NCBI GenBank assembly: GCA_002917075.1
Contig: NTMA01000039.1
Coordinates: 248,001 to 312,000, forward strand
Direction: 5' to 3'
Length of the DNA stretch: 64,000 nucleotides
Source: Hawksworthiomyces lignivorus
Lineage: Eukaryota > Ascomycota > Sordariomycetes > Ophiostomatales > Ophiostomataceae
Under the pieces are notes generated by a model. That model did no database searches, was not told where the DNA came from, and saw only the letters and a list, made by a program, of their open reading frames with translations. This document shows positions 45,606-57,761 of the stretch, piece after piece; positions within the stretch are counted from its first letter, which is position 1, and the number at the start of each line of letters is the position of its first letter. A program made the position numbers and the translations under genes.

Positions 45606-46380
45606 TCATAATGGCGATGACAAGTCTTTGTAGAAGATGGTCTGGGCGCTCTTCTGGCCGGACGACGGCCGCATCACAAATCCCGGGATGCGCCCGGCCT
45701 CAATGAAGCCGAGCTCTGCAAACGTTGCTGCCGCAGATGAATCGGACTGCGTCTCGGCCGTCTTTTTTAGTTAGCTTGAGGAAGAGCTTTCTTTTTCAGT
45801 AAGAACGTGAAGTGCAATGGGAGGGGCCAGTTACAAGAAGAGTTCGCCCGCCAACGAGGGCCTGCTGCTCCAGCGCGTCGAGCAGCTGCCTCTCGCCGCC
45901 CTGGTGCCGGTGCCGCGGGCTGACCAAGAGCAGCTCGACGGCGGCCACGTGGGGGCTCGTCTCGGCGGGGTGGTTGCTCAACATGGCCACTCCAATCAGG
46001 TCGGGGCCGGTCGCCTTTGTGCTGCCGGGGATGGACGACGGCTGGAGGAGCAAGAAGACTGCAGAAGAGGCCAGCCGGACCTTCCACCAGCCCAGGAGCT
46101 TCTCGTGGTGCAGGGGCGGCGCGAAGCTGCCCGTCAGGCCGTCATGGTTGATGCAGGAGCCGTGGAGGGCGGCCAGATAAAGTACCAGGTGGGCATGTTC
46201 CGCCGGCGCGAAGAGCTGGACGGTGTTCGAGGGCTGAAAAGAAGCCGACTGCGGCGAGTGAAGCGCAGGTGACCCAATTGCCTGGTTCTGGTTCTGAATT
46301 GCTGTTTCAGCCTGAGAGGACCCCGGCAGATTGGGCGCCGTGTTCGCATCCGGGTCGGCTAGAGCTGTCGTCGTAGCCAT
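45606..46380 (-). CDS. GNAT-family N-acetyltransferase
   Basis: Predicted exons on the minus strand are 46380-45835 and 45761-45606, giving 233 residues. The acetyl-CoA-dependent GNAT fold is indicated by the strand VAAVELLLVSPRHRHQ, the pyrophosphate-binding turn RHQGGE (158-163), and the C-terminal segment AATFAELGFIEAGRIPGFV followed by TIFYKDL. These features occur in fungal acetyltransferases related to bacterial streptothricin/phosphinothricin-type enzymes. The natural substrate is unknown. The first 50 residues are Ala/Gln/Ser-rich and probably disordered. The last position of the R/Q-x-x-G-x-G/A motif is Glu163 instead of Gly or Ala, which is unusual. The intron donor is GTAACT and the acceptor follows an A-rich stretch. 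That splice is supported by phase and by the family sequence on both sides, but is weaker than the others in this window. Confidence 0.72.
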
Positions 46381-48075
46381 AGTGACCCGCGCTTGCGAAA
46401 ATCCTTGCCCGAGGCGACGAGACACAAGACTCAAATTCGTCCGCAAGCAGGCCCTATCGCATACCTCGCGCAAGAAGGTCACAGGGCAGCTGGTGGCTCT
46501 TTGCGCCTTGATATACCTCTTCTTTCAGCGACCACTTGGCAGAAAGATAGCCCAATGGTCGCAAGGAGGAAGCAACCAATTGATTAGGCCAATTAAGTAT
46601 AATTTGAAAAGACGCAAGATTTAATTCCAATCTGCATGCGATTTTAGAGAGTCACAACCGTCTAATCAAGCCCTGTCGGGTGAGAGAAGTAGAGACGGGA
46701 AGAAGTCAAAAAAGAGGCAGAAAGTCGCATTTCCCTCTTCCATTTTTAGCGCGATAGCCTCTGCGCTGGGAGACGGCTTCTTCACACATGATATCCACTG
46801 ACGTAACGGTTTTTTGGGGGCAGCAGCTCACGTGCAGGAGAGATGCTCGACAGAACCTGAAAGAGAAGCTGAAAGCAGCGATAATTCAATATGTAGATAT
46901 GCGAAAGCGAAAGCAAGAGAAAGAGGAAGGAACAATGAGAGAGTCGGCAAAGCAAAAAGTTGAGTTGCCAATTCGAGAGTTGTCAACTGCTACTGGGCGG
47001 CGAGTTCTAAAGTTAATATAACAGTAACTAATGCCAATTGCATGTGCAGCAACAAACCAAGATCCACCGTCTCCTGTTTGCGTCTTGCAAGCTCCATCTT
47101 CTCTCTTCTCGACATCAATGCCTTTCAAGTGATCTCACAGGATTGCTCTATATGATGGTTTTGGTTTTCAGACATCATAAACCCGTCACCCTCATCGTGA
47201 GTCCTGCTTCACAAAATGACCAGAGATGCACCTGAAATGAGAGTGAGCGTAAGCTGCGCATCAGACTCGTATATACTAGGTCCTGCTGCTCTGTAACTCC
47301 GCGAGAAACCGTTTCACGTCGGCCCTTCAATTGCGCTCACTCTCGCTTTGCCGCAGTACTGTCTCGCCGCCACACTCTCCTTCCGCCCTCTCTGTGGTGC
47401 TTACCTGGCCCTGTTTCTTTAACAAACCTGCATACCCCTAGGCCGGATCTGCAGCACACACTGCATCCAGCCTTTTGTTGCCATGGAGTGTACACGACCC
47501 TGACCCCTCTCCCCTCATCTGGAAAGCATATGTAGCTCTTGGGAGCTGACGGCACAAGGTGCCAACTGAAAGGGGCGCGGACCAATAGTCAATCAAGGGT
47601 CCCATCTCACCCTCCCTCACCCCCCTTTGAACTCCCCCCCTCCGTGTGAGTCTTGGCTTGTCAACTGACGAGCTCAGTGTCAGCCCCAGTCAGGACCGAC
47701 AGCCAAGCCTTATTGATTCAGTCAGACACTGTTTCTCAGCTTCGCAATTTTGTTTCATGCTCATTCTTGACTGTTTTATGTTATTCTTGTTGTTTCTCAG
47801 TGAGCCGGATATAAAAACGCAAGTTCCGCTTAGTACTTTTCAGCTTTCGCCAACTTTTTTGCTTTAGCTAAATCAACACGAGAGTTAAGACGACTGAAAT
47901 AAGCCGGAAGGGACCCAGTTAAAGAATTAAAAGCCGCGCGGCGCTACAGCAGCTTGGTCTACCTCACATTTCTTTTTGTTTACTTCATGGGCTTCGGCGG
48001 GGCTGAACTTCAGCGTCTTGAAAAAACAGCAATACCGAAACCAGAGCACTCTGCTTGAACGACCGCTCTTCCACT
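46381..48075. promoter_or_regulatory. Divergent promoter region of the acetyltransferase and phospholipase D genes
   Basis: No coding sequence is recognised. A TATAAAAA element at 47810-47817 lies 266 nt ahead of the phospholipase D start and is a plausible TATA box, with a T-rich stretch just before it. The left part should hold the acetyltransferase promoter. Confidence 0.45.
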
Positions 48076-51000
48076 ATGCAAAACATATTCCGCAAGGTCG
48101 AGGGCGGCATTCAGGGCCTCTTCGGCGGCGAGCTACACTCTCATACCCACGGCGTGGACTGCGGCACGTCCCACTCTGAGGAGCACAACAACAACCGCTT
48201 TCAGTCGTTTGCGCCGCAGACCACCGGCCATGCCAAGTGGTATGTGGATGGTTGCTCGTACTTCTGGGCCGTGTCCGAGGCATTGGAGCGTGAGTTTTAT
48301 TTTATTTCGTTTCTTTCTTCTTGGTATTATGCCCATAAGCTCACACGAGGAACTAGGTGCCCAGACGTCCATCTATATCCTCGACTGGTGGCTGAGTCCC
48401 GAGCTCTATCTGCGCCGGCCGCCTTCGAGCAATGAGCAGTACCGTCTGGACAACATGCTCAAGGCAGCTGCCGAGCGTGGTGTGCAAGTCCGTGTAATTG
48501 TCTACAAGGAAGTGCCGCAGGCATTGACATGTAAGTGTTCTCATACGACATCGTGACCTCTCTGTATTCTGGATCGGCTAGCTAACATTCCATTAGTGAA
48601 TTCTGAGGTGTGTCTATTGATCCTGTCCTCATACTGTCCTGAATTTAAGCTGACTATCTGCGCAGCACACGAAACATGCTCTGGAAGCGCTGCATCCCAA
48701 CATCCGTGTGTTTCGGCACCCTGATCACCTCCCTAGTGGCCATGACTTGCAGGACGATATCGAGAATGGCTTCAAGAATTTGAACCTGCGTACTTTCGAC
48801 CTAGCTAAGCTGGGAAAAGACACGCTCAAGACGCTCTACGGAACAAGCGATGACATGGTGCTATATTGGGCGCACCATGAGAAGCTGTTGCTTATTGATG
48901 ACCATATTGCCTTTATGGGTGGTCTTGACTTGTGTAAGCGGTGCCCTTCTACAACAGATTTTCTGAATCTGCTAGCTAATATTTAATAGGCTTCGGACGC
49001 TGGGATACCAACAGTAAGTACTTGAAGAAAGTGAGGCGACGAGGAAATGAGGCAGGAATCCAAGAACTAATCCTCCAGGCCACCCCATTGCCGACGCCCA
49101 CCCTGGCAACTTAGATGCTATTCTCTTCCCCGGTCAGGACTACAACAATGCTCGCGTATACGATTTTGAGGACGTTGATAAGTGGGAGAATAACAAGCGT
49201 ACGTGCTGATTGTCCTTTGCGCTGGAGGATTGGCTGCATTTTCTAACACTTTCCAGTTGACCGCACCAAGAGCTCCCGCATGGGATGGTCCGATATCAGC
49301 ATCAGTCTGAAGGGACACATTGTTAGCAGCTTGGTGTCGCACTTCATTGATCGATGGTAGGACTGAATGCTAGCAGCATATGTTATGATTTCCTGCTGAC
49401 GTTTTCAAAGGAATTACATCTTCAACCAAAAGTACCTTGCTCGGAACGAGGGCTATGCCAAGCTGGAGCTCCCGTTCAAGGCTCACCACGTTCCGGATAG
49501 CTTCCGCAACGCGGGCGAGCAGATATACGAGGGTGGTCAGCGCATGATTGGCGGTCTGCACCACACGTGGCACCATGGCATGAACCGCCTGCTGGGCAAT
49601 ACCGACGATGAGAGCGGAGAGGGCAGCGGCATCCAGCGCCGGCCCACGGGCGGCCCCGAGGATTCACTGCACATCCAGCTGACGCGCAGCTGCACTCTGT
49701 GGTCGTCAGGCCACAAGACGGAGCACTCGATTGCCAATGCGTACATTGCAGCCATCACCAACGCCGAGCACTTTGTGTACATTGAGAACCAGTTCTTCAT
49801 CACGGCCACCAGCGACGCGCAGCACCCGGTAGGCAACAAGATCGGGGGCGCCATCGTGGACCGCATCACGCGCGCGCACCAGCAAGGCGAGGACTTTGGC
49901 GTGATCGTGTGCATCCCCGCAGTGCCGGGGTTCGCGGGCGACCTACACTCGGACGGCGCGCTGGGCACGCGCGCCATCATGGAGTACCAGTACAATAGCA
50001 TCAGCCGCGGCGGGCACAGCATCTACGAGGCGCTGGCGGCCGCGGGCGTGCCGGACCCCACCAAGTACCTGCGCTTCTACAACCTGCGCAACTACGACCG
50101 CATCAACACGGCGACGCTGATGCGCCGCGCTGAGACGGCCGGCGGCGTGACCTACGAGGCGGCGCGTCGCGAGTTCGACGACGCCGTCGAGGCCGGATAC
50201 GACGGCTACAGCCGCAACGTCGAGACGCGCGGCACCCTGGGCGACGACTACCACCGCTACCAGGCGGCCGCGGCTGACGCCGCGCGCGACGAGCCCGCCC
50301 TGCTGCAGACGGCCGACACCGTGTCGGCGTCGTATATGGACGGCGGGCCGGACCTGGCGAGCCGCACGTGGGGCGTCAGCGGCAATGGCGCGGCCGACGC
50401 CGAGCTGGCCGCCTTTGTCAGCGAGGAGCTCTACATCCACACAAAGGTGCTCATCGCTGACGACCGCCTCGTCATCTGCGGCAGCGCCAACCTCAACGAC
50501 CGCTCGCAGCTCGGCACCCACGACTCGGAGATCGCCGTCGTCATCGAGGACCCCGCCCACCCCGTCGCCACCACCATGGCTGGCAAGCCCTACGTCGTTA
50601 GCGGCTTCGCCGCCAGCCTGCGCCGCCAGATCTTCCGCAAGCACATCGGCCTACTCCCCAACCAACGCTGGGACCAGCCCACACAGAACGTATGCCTCTC
50701 TCTCCTGCCCGCTCGCTTTGGGCGACATCTCCGGCCTTCTTCCTTCTCTTCTTTTTCCTAGCTTTGCATATGTTAACGCTTTCTCCCACAGTTCACTCCC
50801 GTCACCGTCGCCCCCAACCTGTACGACTGGGAAAGCCCTGCGGACCGCCTCGTGGCCGACCCGCTCAGCGCCAACTTCCACCGCCTGTGGACGACCACGG
50901 CGCGCGAGAACACGGACGCCTTCGACGACGTGTTCCACTGCGTGCCGTCCGACCGCGTGCGAAACTGGGCCCAGTACGACCAGTACTTCTCGCAGTACTT

Positions 51001-51244
51001 TGAGATGCCGGGCAACGACGACAAGGACAAGAAGGACAGCTCCAACGAGCAGGGGCACACCACCAAGGTTCAGTACGGCCACGTCGTCCCGGGCTACCCG
51101 GGCGGCGTCGAGGCCGTCAAGCAGCGCCTGGCCGGGGTGCGCGGCAACCTGGTGGAGATGCCGCTGCAGTTCCTGGTGGAGGTCAAGGACCTAGCCAAGG
51201 AGGGGCTGGAGCTCAACTCGCTGACGGACGAGCTCTATACGTAG
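48076..51244 (+). CDS. pld1: Phospholipase D, two HKD motifs, lacking PX/PH domains
   Basis: Nine predicted exons: 48076-48289, 48357-48530, 48597-48607, 48666-48933, 48990-49013, 49079-49198, 49257-49356, 49411-50689 and 50792-51244, giving 880 residues. The enzyme hydrolyses phosphatidylcholine to phosphatidic acid and choline. The first HxKxxxxD motif is HEKLLLID (H204, K206, D211) and the second is HTKVLIAD (H647, K649, D654), followed by GSANLNDRSQ. Other family blocks are ILDWWLSPELYLRRP near residue 80, CFGRWDT, and IENQFFIT. The protein begins only about 50 residues before the catalytic region. The PX and PH domains of yeast Spo14 are therefore absent, as in the shorter filamentous-fungal phospholipase D class. 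Residues 530-640 form a large insertion before the second motif. Exons 3 (11 nt) and 5 (24 nt) are microexons. Every junction has a consistent phase. Confidence 0.93.
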
Positions 51245-51766
51245 AGAGAGCAGCAACAGAGGGGGGGGGGGAAGCCCAGCTGTGGCGCATGGTTCGTTTT
51301 GGGAAATCTCTTGGAAAGACAGGCTTTGGATAGTAAGAGATATGCTTTGTAATGTATTCAACGAGCTTAACGCCCTTTGAAGCTTAAACCAGCTATGCGT
51401 CGACATATGTGATGGTGCAGAGTAAAACGCTACATTTCAGCAATATATCAGTAGTTTTGCATGATGTTTCTAAATAGGAGAAAAGGTGCTCGACTTTAAA
51501 ATGAGGTAAAAACAATCGGTATTATGATCGTATGGTATATGTGATATCTTTTTTTTTAAACGAGATAAACAAAGAGGAATCAAACGACGGTAATATACAG
51601 AAATCCCATATACATGCGCAAGCCAATGGAACAAAAGAAACGCAGGCCCGGACTCCATGAGCAAAAAGCTTTCTAAAAGACAAAGCGGCAACCTCTGCCA
51701 CCGCTTTCCATATTAAATCCCTGCGCAGAAATTCATCATGCACGTACGCAATTCGTAAGGCTCAAT
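51245..51766. other. Convergent intergenic region
   Basis: AT-rich 3' flank between the phospholipase D stop and the stop of the Eps1-like gene. It includes a short G run at about 51261-51270. No coding potential. Confidence 0.5.
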
Positions 51767-54190
51767 CTAATCCACCTTGCCGTTCAAGTTCACGCCCGAT
51801 CCCAGAATGGGCAGCTTAAAGTCCTTCATGTTGACGGTATCGTCCAGCCGGAAGTGGCCCCCGTTGCGCCGCATGCGGCCCCGCAGCCACGAGGCCACAC
51901 CCAGGGACATGCCGAGGACGCAGCCGATGGACAGATAGGGGTGCTCGGAGAAGGTCATGCGGATGTCGAAGAAGATCTTTTCGAAGGCGGAGATGGTCAA
52001 CTTGGGCTTGATCTTGGGCGGCGAAGCCGTGACCTTGTTCAGAGTCTCCAGGATCGACGTCCGCGAGGGCAGGATCGAGTTGCCCGTGATGGTCTGGTCC
52101 CAGTAGCGGCGGTTCTGTCATTATTGTTAGCGGCACGCATATACTTGTGAGAATAGAAAAAAATTATGGACACTTACGTCTTCGTCATTGATGATGACAC
52201 GCTCGCCGTCCTTGACGTCGATGCCGTAGGTGGTGCGCACCCAGCGCTGCCAGAAGGCGCCGTCGACCCAGGCAAAGGTGACCTCCTTCTTGTCGGCGCG
52301 GTCCATGTTGATGCGGATGCTCTTGGCGGCGCGCAGCGCGCGCTGGTCGTTGCGGTCCTCGGCTTCCTCGATGCGCAGCTGCTTGGCGTCGCGCAGCTCC
52401 TGGCGCTCGAGCTGGAACAGCTGGATCTGCTTGTCCATCCACTCGCTGGCGGCGCTCTTCATCTCCCGGATGGCGCCGGCGAAGGAGTCTTGGTCTTCGC
52501 GCTTGAGGATGCCCAGGACCACCAGCTTGCCGTCCATGATCTCGCGCGCGTTCGACGCGGTCAGCTCGGGCACGATCGGCAGCCACACAGACTTCATCCA
52601 GCCCAGGACGCGGTGCGTGTCGCGCATCTCGTTGGGCGTTAGCGGCGAGTAGTACGTGGGGCGCCCCTCGCGGGACACGAGCAGGCGCGGCCATGTGGTG
52701 ATCTTGAAGCGGTCGTACAGGGCCGGGTCGTTGGTCTTGACCAGCTTGGCGTGACCGATCAGGCTGAGGGGCAGGCGCTCGAGGGCAATGAAGTCCTCAC
52801 TCGTGGTGGCAAAGTCGTAAAAGTACAGGAAGATGACCTCCTCCTTGGCCTCCAGGGCCTCGAACTCGGCAGCATCCACGTCCCGCACGCCGTCGACGAT
52901 GTCGAGCGCCTTCTCAGCGTACTGCACAAAGTCGCCGAGGCCACGCAGGCCGTCGTATTCGACGCGCTCGCCGCCGCGGAAGAAGAGGATGGTCGGGTAG
53001 CCCTTGAGCCGCACGTCCTTGCACAGGCGGGACTCCTTGTCGCAGTTGACTTCGCCAATGTTAAGGCGGCCCTGCATTTCCTTGGCGAGCTGCTCCCAGT
53101 TTGGCGCCATGGCTTGGCAGTGGTGGCACCACGGGGCGTAGAACTTGACGAACCAAGGCTCTTGGGTCATGGTCACGAGCGTCTGGAAAGACTCGGCGGT
53201 CAGAGGGACAGAGGAGCCGCTGGGGTTCGCGACCGCCGTCGACTTTGGTGGGCCACTGTAGATGGGAGTCGGTCTCTTTGGCTTGGTCTTGACGGCGTCC
53301 TTTTTGGAAGCGTCCTTGGCTGTAATGACTTTCTCGGAGCTGTCCTTGTTACTCTTCGCGGCGACGCCGGTCTCTTGCGCGTCTGCTGGCTTGGTGTCCT
53401 TTGCCTTGGATTCTTTGGCTGCGGCTTCCTTGGTTTTGGCGTCCTTGGCCTTGTCGTCCTTGGCCTTTGCTTTCTTCGCCTTCTCCTTTTCTGCCTTTTC
53501 TTTTTCTGCTTTTGCAAACGCAACCATGTCTATAACATCTGCCGCATCTCCCTCGGTGGTCGGCCGGAGGGGGATAGTCTCCTTAGGAGAGAGCAGCTTT
53601 GTCGGCCGCTCGCCCGGGAAGGCGGCGGAGAGAGCGGTTTCAATATGTTGGATCAAGAAGGTGGTGTTCTTTACACCTCGGATGTCCTTGACGTTTTTGC
53701 CGTCTTCGTACAAGATGGATGTGGGGTAGGACTGAATTCCGTGCTTGACACACATGTCGAAGTAGGCGACGCAGTTGACCTCAGCAAATGTGAAGTTGTA
53801 GTGCTCGGTGAAGCTGGTGGCCCGCTTCTCATCTTTTTCGGTGTAGTACCACTCGTAAACCTTATGGAATGCGGGTGCAAATTTCTTGCAGTGATGGCAA
53901 TAGGGGCTGGAGAGCAAGGACAGGACGGTCAGAATTCTGATGACCACGCAGAGGACAGAGAAGTCCGGGAAATTTGGTGTCAGATGGACTCACCTGTAGT
54001 GCTTCACGAACAGAAACTTGGTGTGGTTCAAGTGCTCTTGGAAATTCTTTGGTGTAAGCTCAATCAATGGAGGCACTTCAAGGCCGTCGAATTTGGTCGG
54101 TTTCACAGAGTCGTCGGCTTTCTTGGAATCTGCTGCAGCGACCCCCAAGGCAGTTGTGCCTAATAACGAAAGGAGCGAGAGAAGCCTCAT
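51767..54190 (-). CDS. eps1: Eps1-like transmembrane protein disulfide isomerase
   Basis: Predicted exons on the minus strand are 54190-53994, 53906-52178 and 52114-51767, giving 757 residues. An N-terminal signal peptide (about 1-20) is followed by a first thioredoxin domain with active site CHHC at 69-72. A Lys/Ala/Glu/Asp repeat region (about 195-280) comes next, then a second thioredoxin domain with CHHC at 326-329 in the KFYAPWCHHC context, and a thioredoxin-like region. One membrane segment near 702-718 is followed by a short basic cytosolic tail. This matches the layout of yeast Eps1, an ER membrane disulfide isomerase involved in quality control of plasma-membrane proteins, and of TMX proteins. 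Both active sites have CHHC instead of the usual CGHC, which changes redox potential. The tail ends without a KKxx signal. The orthologue name is likely but not proven. Confidence 0.85.
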
Positions 54191-55621
54191 GATGGGCGAG
54201 GCGAGGGCGGAGAGGCGGCTAAACCGTCTCTCGCTAGGAAGGGGGGAGAGAGGCCAGAGAAGAGCACGCCCGAATATGCGTGATCACTGCGAGAGGCGAG
54301 AGAAGAAGATAGTAACTGAAGGGGCAATTGGGATAACTCGATGAAGGTGAAGATTGAAGAGGTCCTTGGCTATGGTGTCGTCCGCATGCGATAGAAAGGT
54401 AAGCGGGTCTTAAGACATCAGGAGGTGGAAATGGACAGCTGGTTGGAGGTTTGGCTCTGTCGACGACGAACAATGGATTGAGAGAACGAAGATTTGAAGT
54501 CGAACAGATTGGCGAGGATTGAGAAGAGGGAGATGTGTCGCCGTCGTTTAGGAGATGAGCGTGCGTCTGGTGGTTGTCGTTTTAGGATGTGCGAATGGAA
54601 AAGCTGAAGGTCAAAGAAAGAGAACGAAGGCTTGCACAAACGAGCACGGAGAACAGCAAGCAAGAAGAGGAGGAGAGACGAAATAAGAGAAGGAGAAGAG
54701 AAAGGAGAGTGAGAAAAGAAAGATTATCGTCGGTCGTTGTCGTCAGACTCTGGCGAAACAAGAAGACGAAACAAAGGGAGGGAAAAGGTGTGGATGAGAA
54801 ACGCGACGACGAGATAAGACCAGACTAGCGAAAGGGTAAAAAAGACAGGTTCCCGTAAACTACGTACGATTAGTATACGACAGATGCTAAGAGCAGTCTT
54901 TGGGGGGTGTGCATGGGTGTGTGAGAGATGGAATGGATGGATATTGGCTAACTATGAGGAGGCGTTGTTCTAGATGGTCGTTGGAGAACAAAAGAGTGGA
55001 CTCAGTGGCCGTTTTTCTTTTTAATTTTTCTTTCCTTTCGCGTGCTAGTATTAGTAGTAGTTCCCCTTTGGGGCGGTATATCAGAGCCAAAATTAGCTGT
55101 ACCACAGTCCGTATTACATACCCTATTATTGCCTTCTCCCTGCTGCAATTTACAGGGGGTGAAAGGGCTTTCGTGTCCCTTGTGGCGCTGGCAGCCAATC
55201 AGTGGAGAGGCACGTCTTGCTAGTGCGGGACTTTGAGTCTAGTGGCTAGTTAGCAGTGCTACAGTGTCACTCAGTATCGCAAGAGCCAGCTAGGCAGCCA
55301 GGGAAGTGCATCGCTAATAATACAGAGGGGCCTCATAAGGAGACTCACCATAGCATCTGTCTTACACCAAATAGAACTAACCCGCGTTGAGATTCGGTGC
55401 AGGGAGCACATTTCGGAAAAAAGCATCTTGGCTCAAATTTCGCTTCACACTAACGGAGGCAGAGGTGAGACCTAACAAATTTTTATTTGCGTTATCGCCT
55501 GTCTCTCAATGGTGATGCTGCTGGGAAAGAATCGACTAGCTGCTATCAAAAGGTGGAGCTGAGACAAGCTCGGAATGAGGTGCCGACGTGAATCCGTGGG
55601 ACAGGAAACAGGACCAGAGCC
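54191..55621. promoter_or_regulatory. Divergent promoter region of the Eps1-like and tdp1 genes
   Basis: The left half (about 54430-54830) is purine-rich on the plus strand, so C/T-rich in the sense of the Eps1-like gene, consistent with its leader. The right half should serve tdp1. No coding sequence, repeat or conserved element is recognised. Confidence 0.45.
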
Positions 55622-57498
55622 ATGGACGACGACGAGCCATCGGTTAAGCGGCCTCTCGCCGCGGAGGGAGCAGAGACTGCTGGCGGTGCTCTCGTCCTCC
55701 AGTCCATGATCGCGCCTGTGAGCCCGCCGCGGAAGAGGCAGCGAACGCGGCCGGCAGAAGCTGGGGCGTCCGTGGCCGGCGGTGCCGAGGCCGCGGTAGC
55801 GGTCCCGCAGAAAGAAGTTGCAGGAAATGAAGAGGAAGAGGACGAGGCTCTCGGCGGCGGTCATCGTCGCCTATGCTTCAAGAGCCCCTTCCAGCTGACG
55901 GCCATCCGCGACCTGCCTCCGTCGGACAACGTGGACGCGGTGACTGTGCAGGGCGTCTTTGGCGACCCGCTCGTGGCCGAGTGCTGGGAGTTCAACTACC
56001 TGCACGACATTGAATTTCTGATGGGCGCCTTTGACGAGGACGTGCGGGGCCTCGTCCAGGTCCACGTCGTCCACGGCTTCTGGAAGCGCGAGGACCCGCG
56101 CCGCCACATTATGGAGCAGGCCGCCGCGCGGTACGCCAACGTCCGGCTCCATGCGGCCTACCTACCGGAGCCGTTCGGCACGCACCACACCAAAATGGCC
56201 ATCCTGCTGCGCCACGACGACACGGCCCAGGTCGTCATCCACACCGCCAACCTGATTCCGCACGACTGGGCCAACATGACCCAGGGCGTGTGGCGGTCGC
56301 CTCTGCTTCCGCTCCTGGACAGAGACGCGCAGGAGGGCGAGCCTGGCGATCACGGCGAAACGGGCAGCGGCCGCCGGTTCAAGGCCGATCTGCTCAACTA
56401 CCTCCGGGCCTACGACAGACAGCGACCGGTCTGCCGGCCGCTGGTGGATAAACTGGCTCGCTACGACTTCTCAGGGGTCCGGGCTGCGCTCATTGGCAGC
56501 GTTCCCGGGAGGCACCACGTCCTCCGCCCAGGAGAAGAAGAAGACGCTCGCCGTCCTGCCACACAGTGGGGATGGGCGGCAATAAAGCACGCGCTCAGGT
56601 CTGTTCCTCTGCAACCGCAGAGAACAGCAACAAAATCGCCTGGCCCAGCTGAAATTGCCATGCAAGTTTCGTCCATGGCAACGCTGGGCGGGACGGACGC
56701 GTGGCTGCAGCAGACCCTTTTTTCTGCCTTTTCTGGTGGCAAGAGTTCACAGCAGCAGCATCAGCGGGCGAATTTTGCGGAGCTGCAACAGGAGAAGCCG
56801 CAGTTCCGCGTTCTCTTTCCGACCCCCGACGAAGTACGACGATCGTTGGACGGCTACATTTCTGGAACATCAATACACGCCAAGATTCAGTCGCAGCAGC
56901 AGCAGAAACAGCTGCAGTACATGCGGCCAATATTGTGCCACTGGGCCAACGATGCACCAGACGGCGCGAGTACGTGTTCCTCTTTCCTGTTTCCTCACTC
57001 GCATTTCAGTTGCTTCAAGTTTAGTCTAACAAACTTCAAGAGCTTCCGGAGGGTGTGCCGCACAGAGATGCAGGGCGCAAACGGGCAGCGCCGCATATCA
57101 AGACCTATGTGCGGTATGGCAGAGACGGAATCGACTGGGCGCTGTTGACATCTGCCAACCTCTCCAAGCAAGCGTGGGGCGAGGCTATCACGCCGTCTGG
57201 AGACATCCGCATTGCGTCCTACGAGATCGGCGTCCTAGTATGGCCCGAGCTTTTCACGGAAGGCGCAACAATGCAAGCCACGTTTCGCTGTGACGCCGTG
57301 GAAGATATGCTAGACAGAGACGGCGATGGTGAACATACTCATATAGGCGCGTATAAGGACAGCAGCAGACCAGTAGTCTCGTTACGTATCCCGTACAACC
57401 TTCCGCTGCAGCGCTATGGAAAGGGCGAGACGCCTTGGGTAGTTACTATGCCCCACGATGAGCCAGACTGGAGGGGAATGTCCTGGCAAGGCCGCTGA
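55622..57498 (+). CDS. tdp1: Tyrosyl-DNA phosphodiesterase 1
   Basis: Predicted exons are 55622-56969 and 57041-57498, giving 601 residues. Tdp1 removes stalled topoisomerase I peptides and other adducts from DNA 3' ends in the nucleus. The first HKN motif is at H189 and K191 (GTHHTKMAIL), followed by VIHTANLIPHDW. The second is at H468 and K470 (APHIKTYVRY), followed by LLTSANLSKQAWG. These are the two catalytic histidine-lysine pairs of the phospholipase D superfamily subgroup. The N-terminal 80 residues are disordered, with a basic PPRKRQRTRP stretch that would serve as nuclear localisation signal, and an acidic run. A Gln-rich insertion (about 378-385 and 429-437) interrupts the core. The length matches fungal orthologues. 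The stop converges on the acyl-CoA-binding protein gene. Confidence 0.94.
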
Positions 57499-57761
57499 TG
57501 AAGTAAACTGACCGTCATGGACATTGAAATCAACATTGGTACGACATGTCTCTGATCTGAGCTTATTGAAGGTCCTTGGGACAACAATAACTTGTGCACT
57601 TATATATATTGATGCAAAAGCACGTAATCAAAGGTGGTATTTATAACTGCGAAACTGAAGTAATAGTTCGTCGTCCTTCGCCGTACACGAAACCATTGGC
57701 CTTTCAAGCTTTGAACTCAACGTCTCACGACCTTCTTGATCCGCTGGGCTGCACTTCTCTT

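Noticed and set aside
52751..54163. 470-codon plus-strand frame
   Set aside because: It lies antisense to the Eps1-like gene, whose domains, splice sites and signal peptide are all in place on the minus strand.
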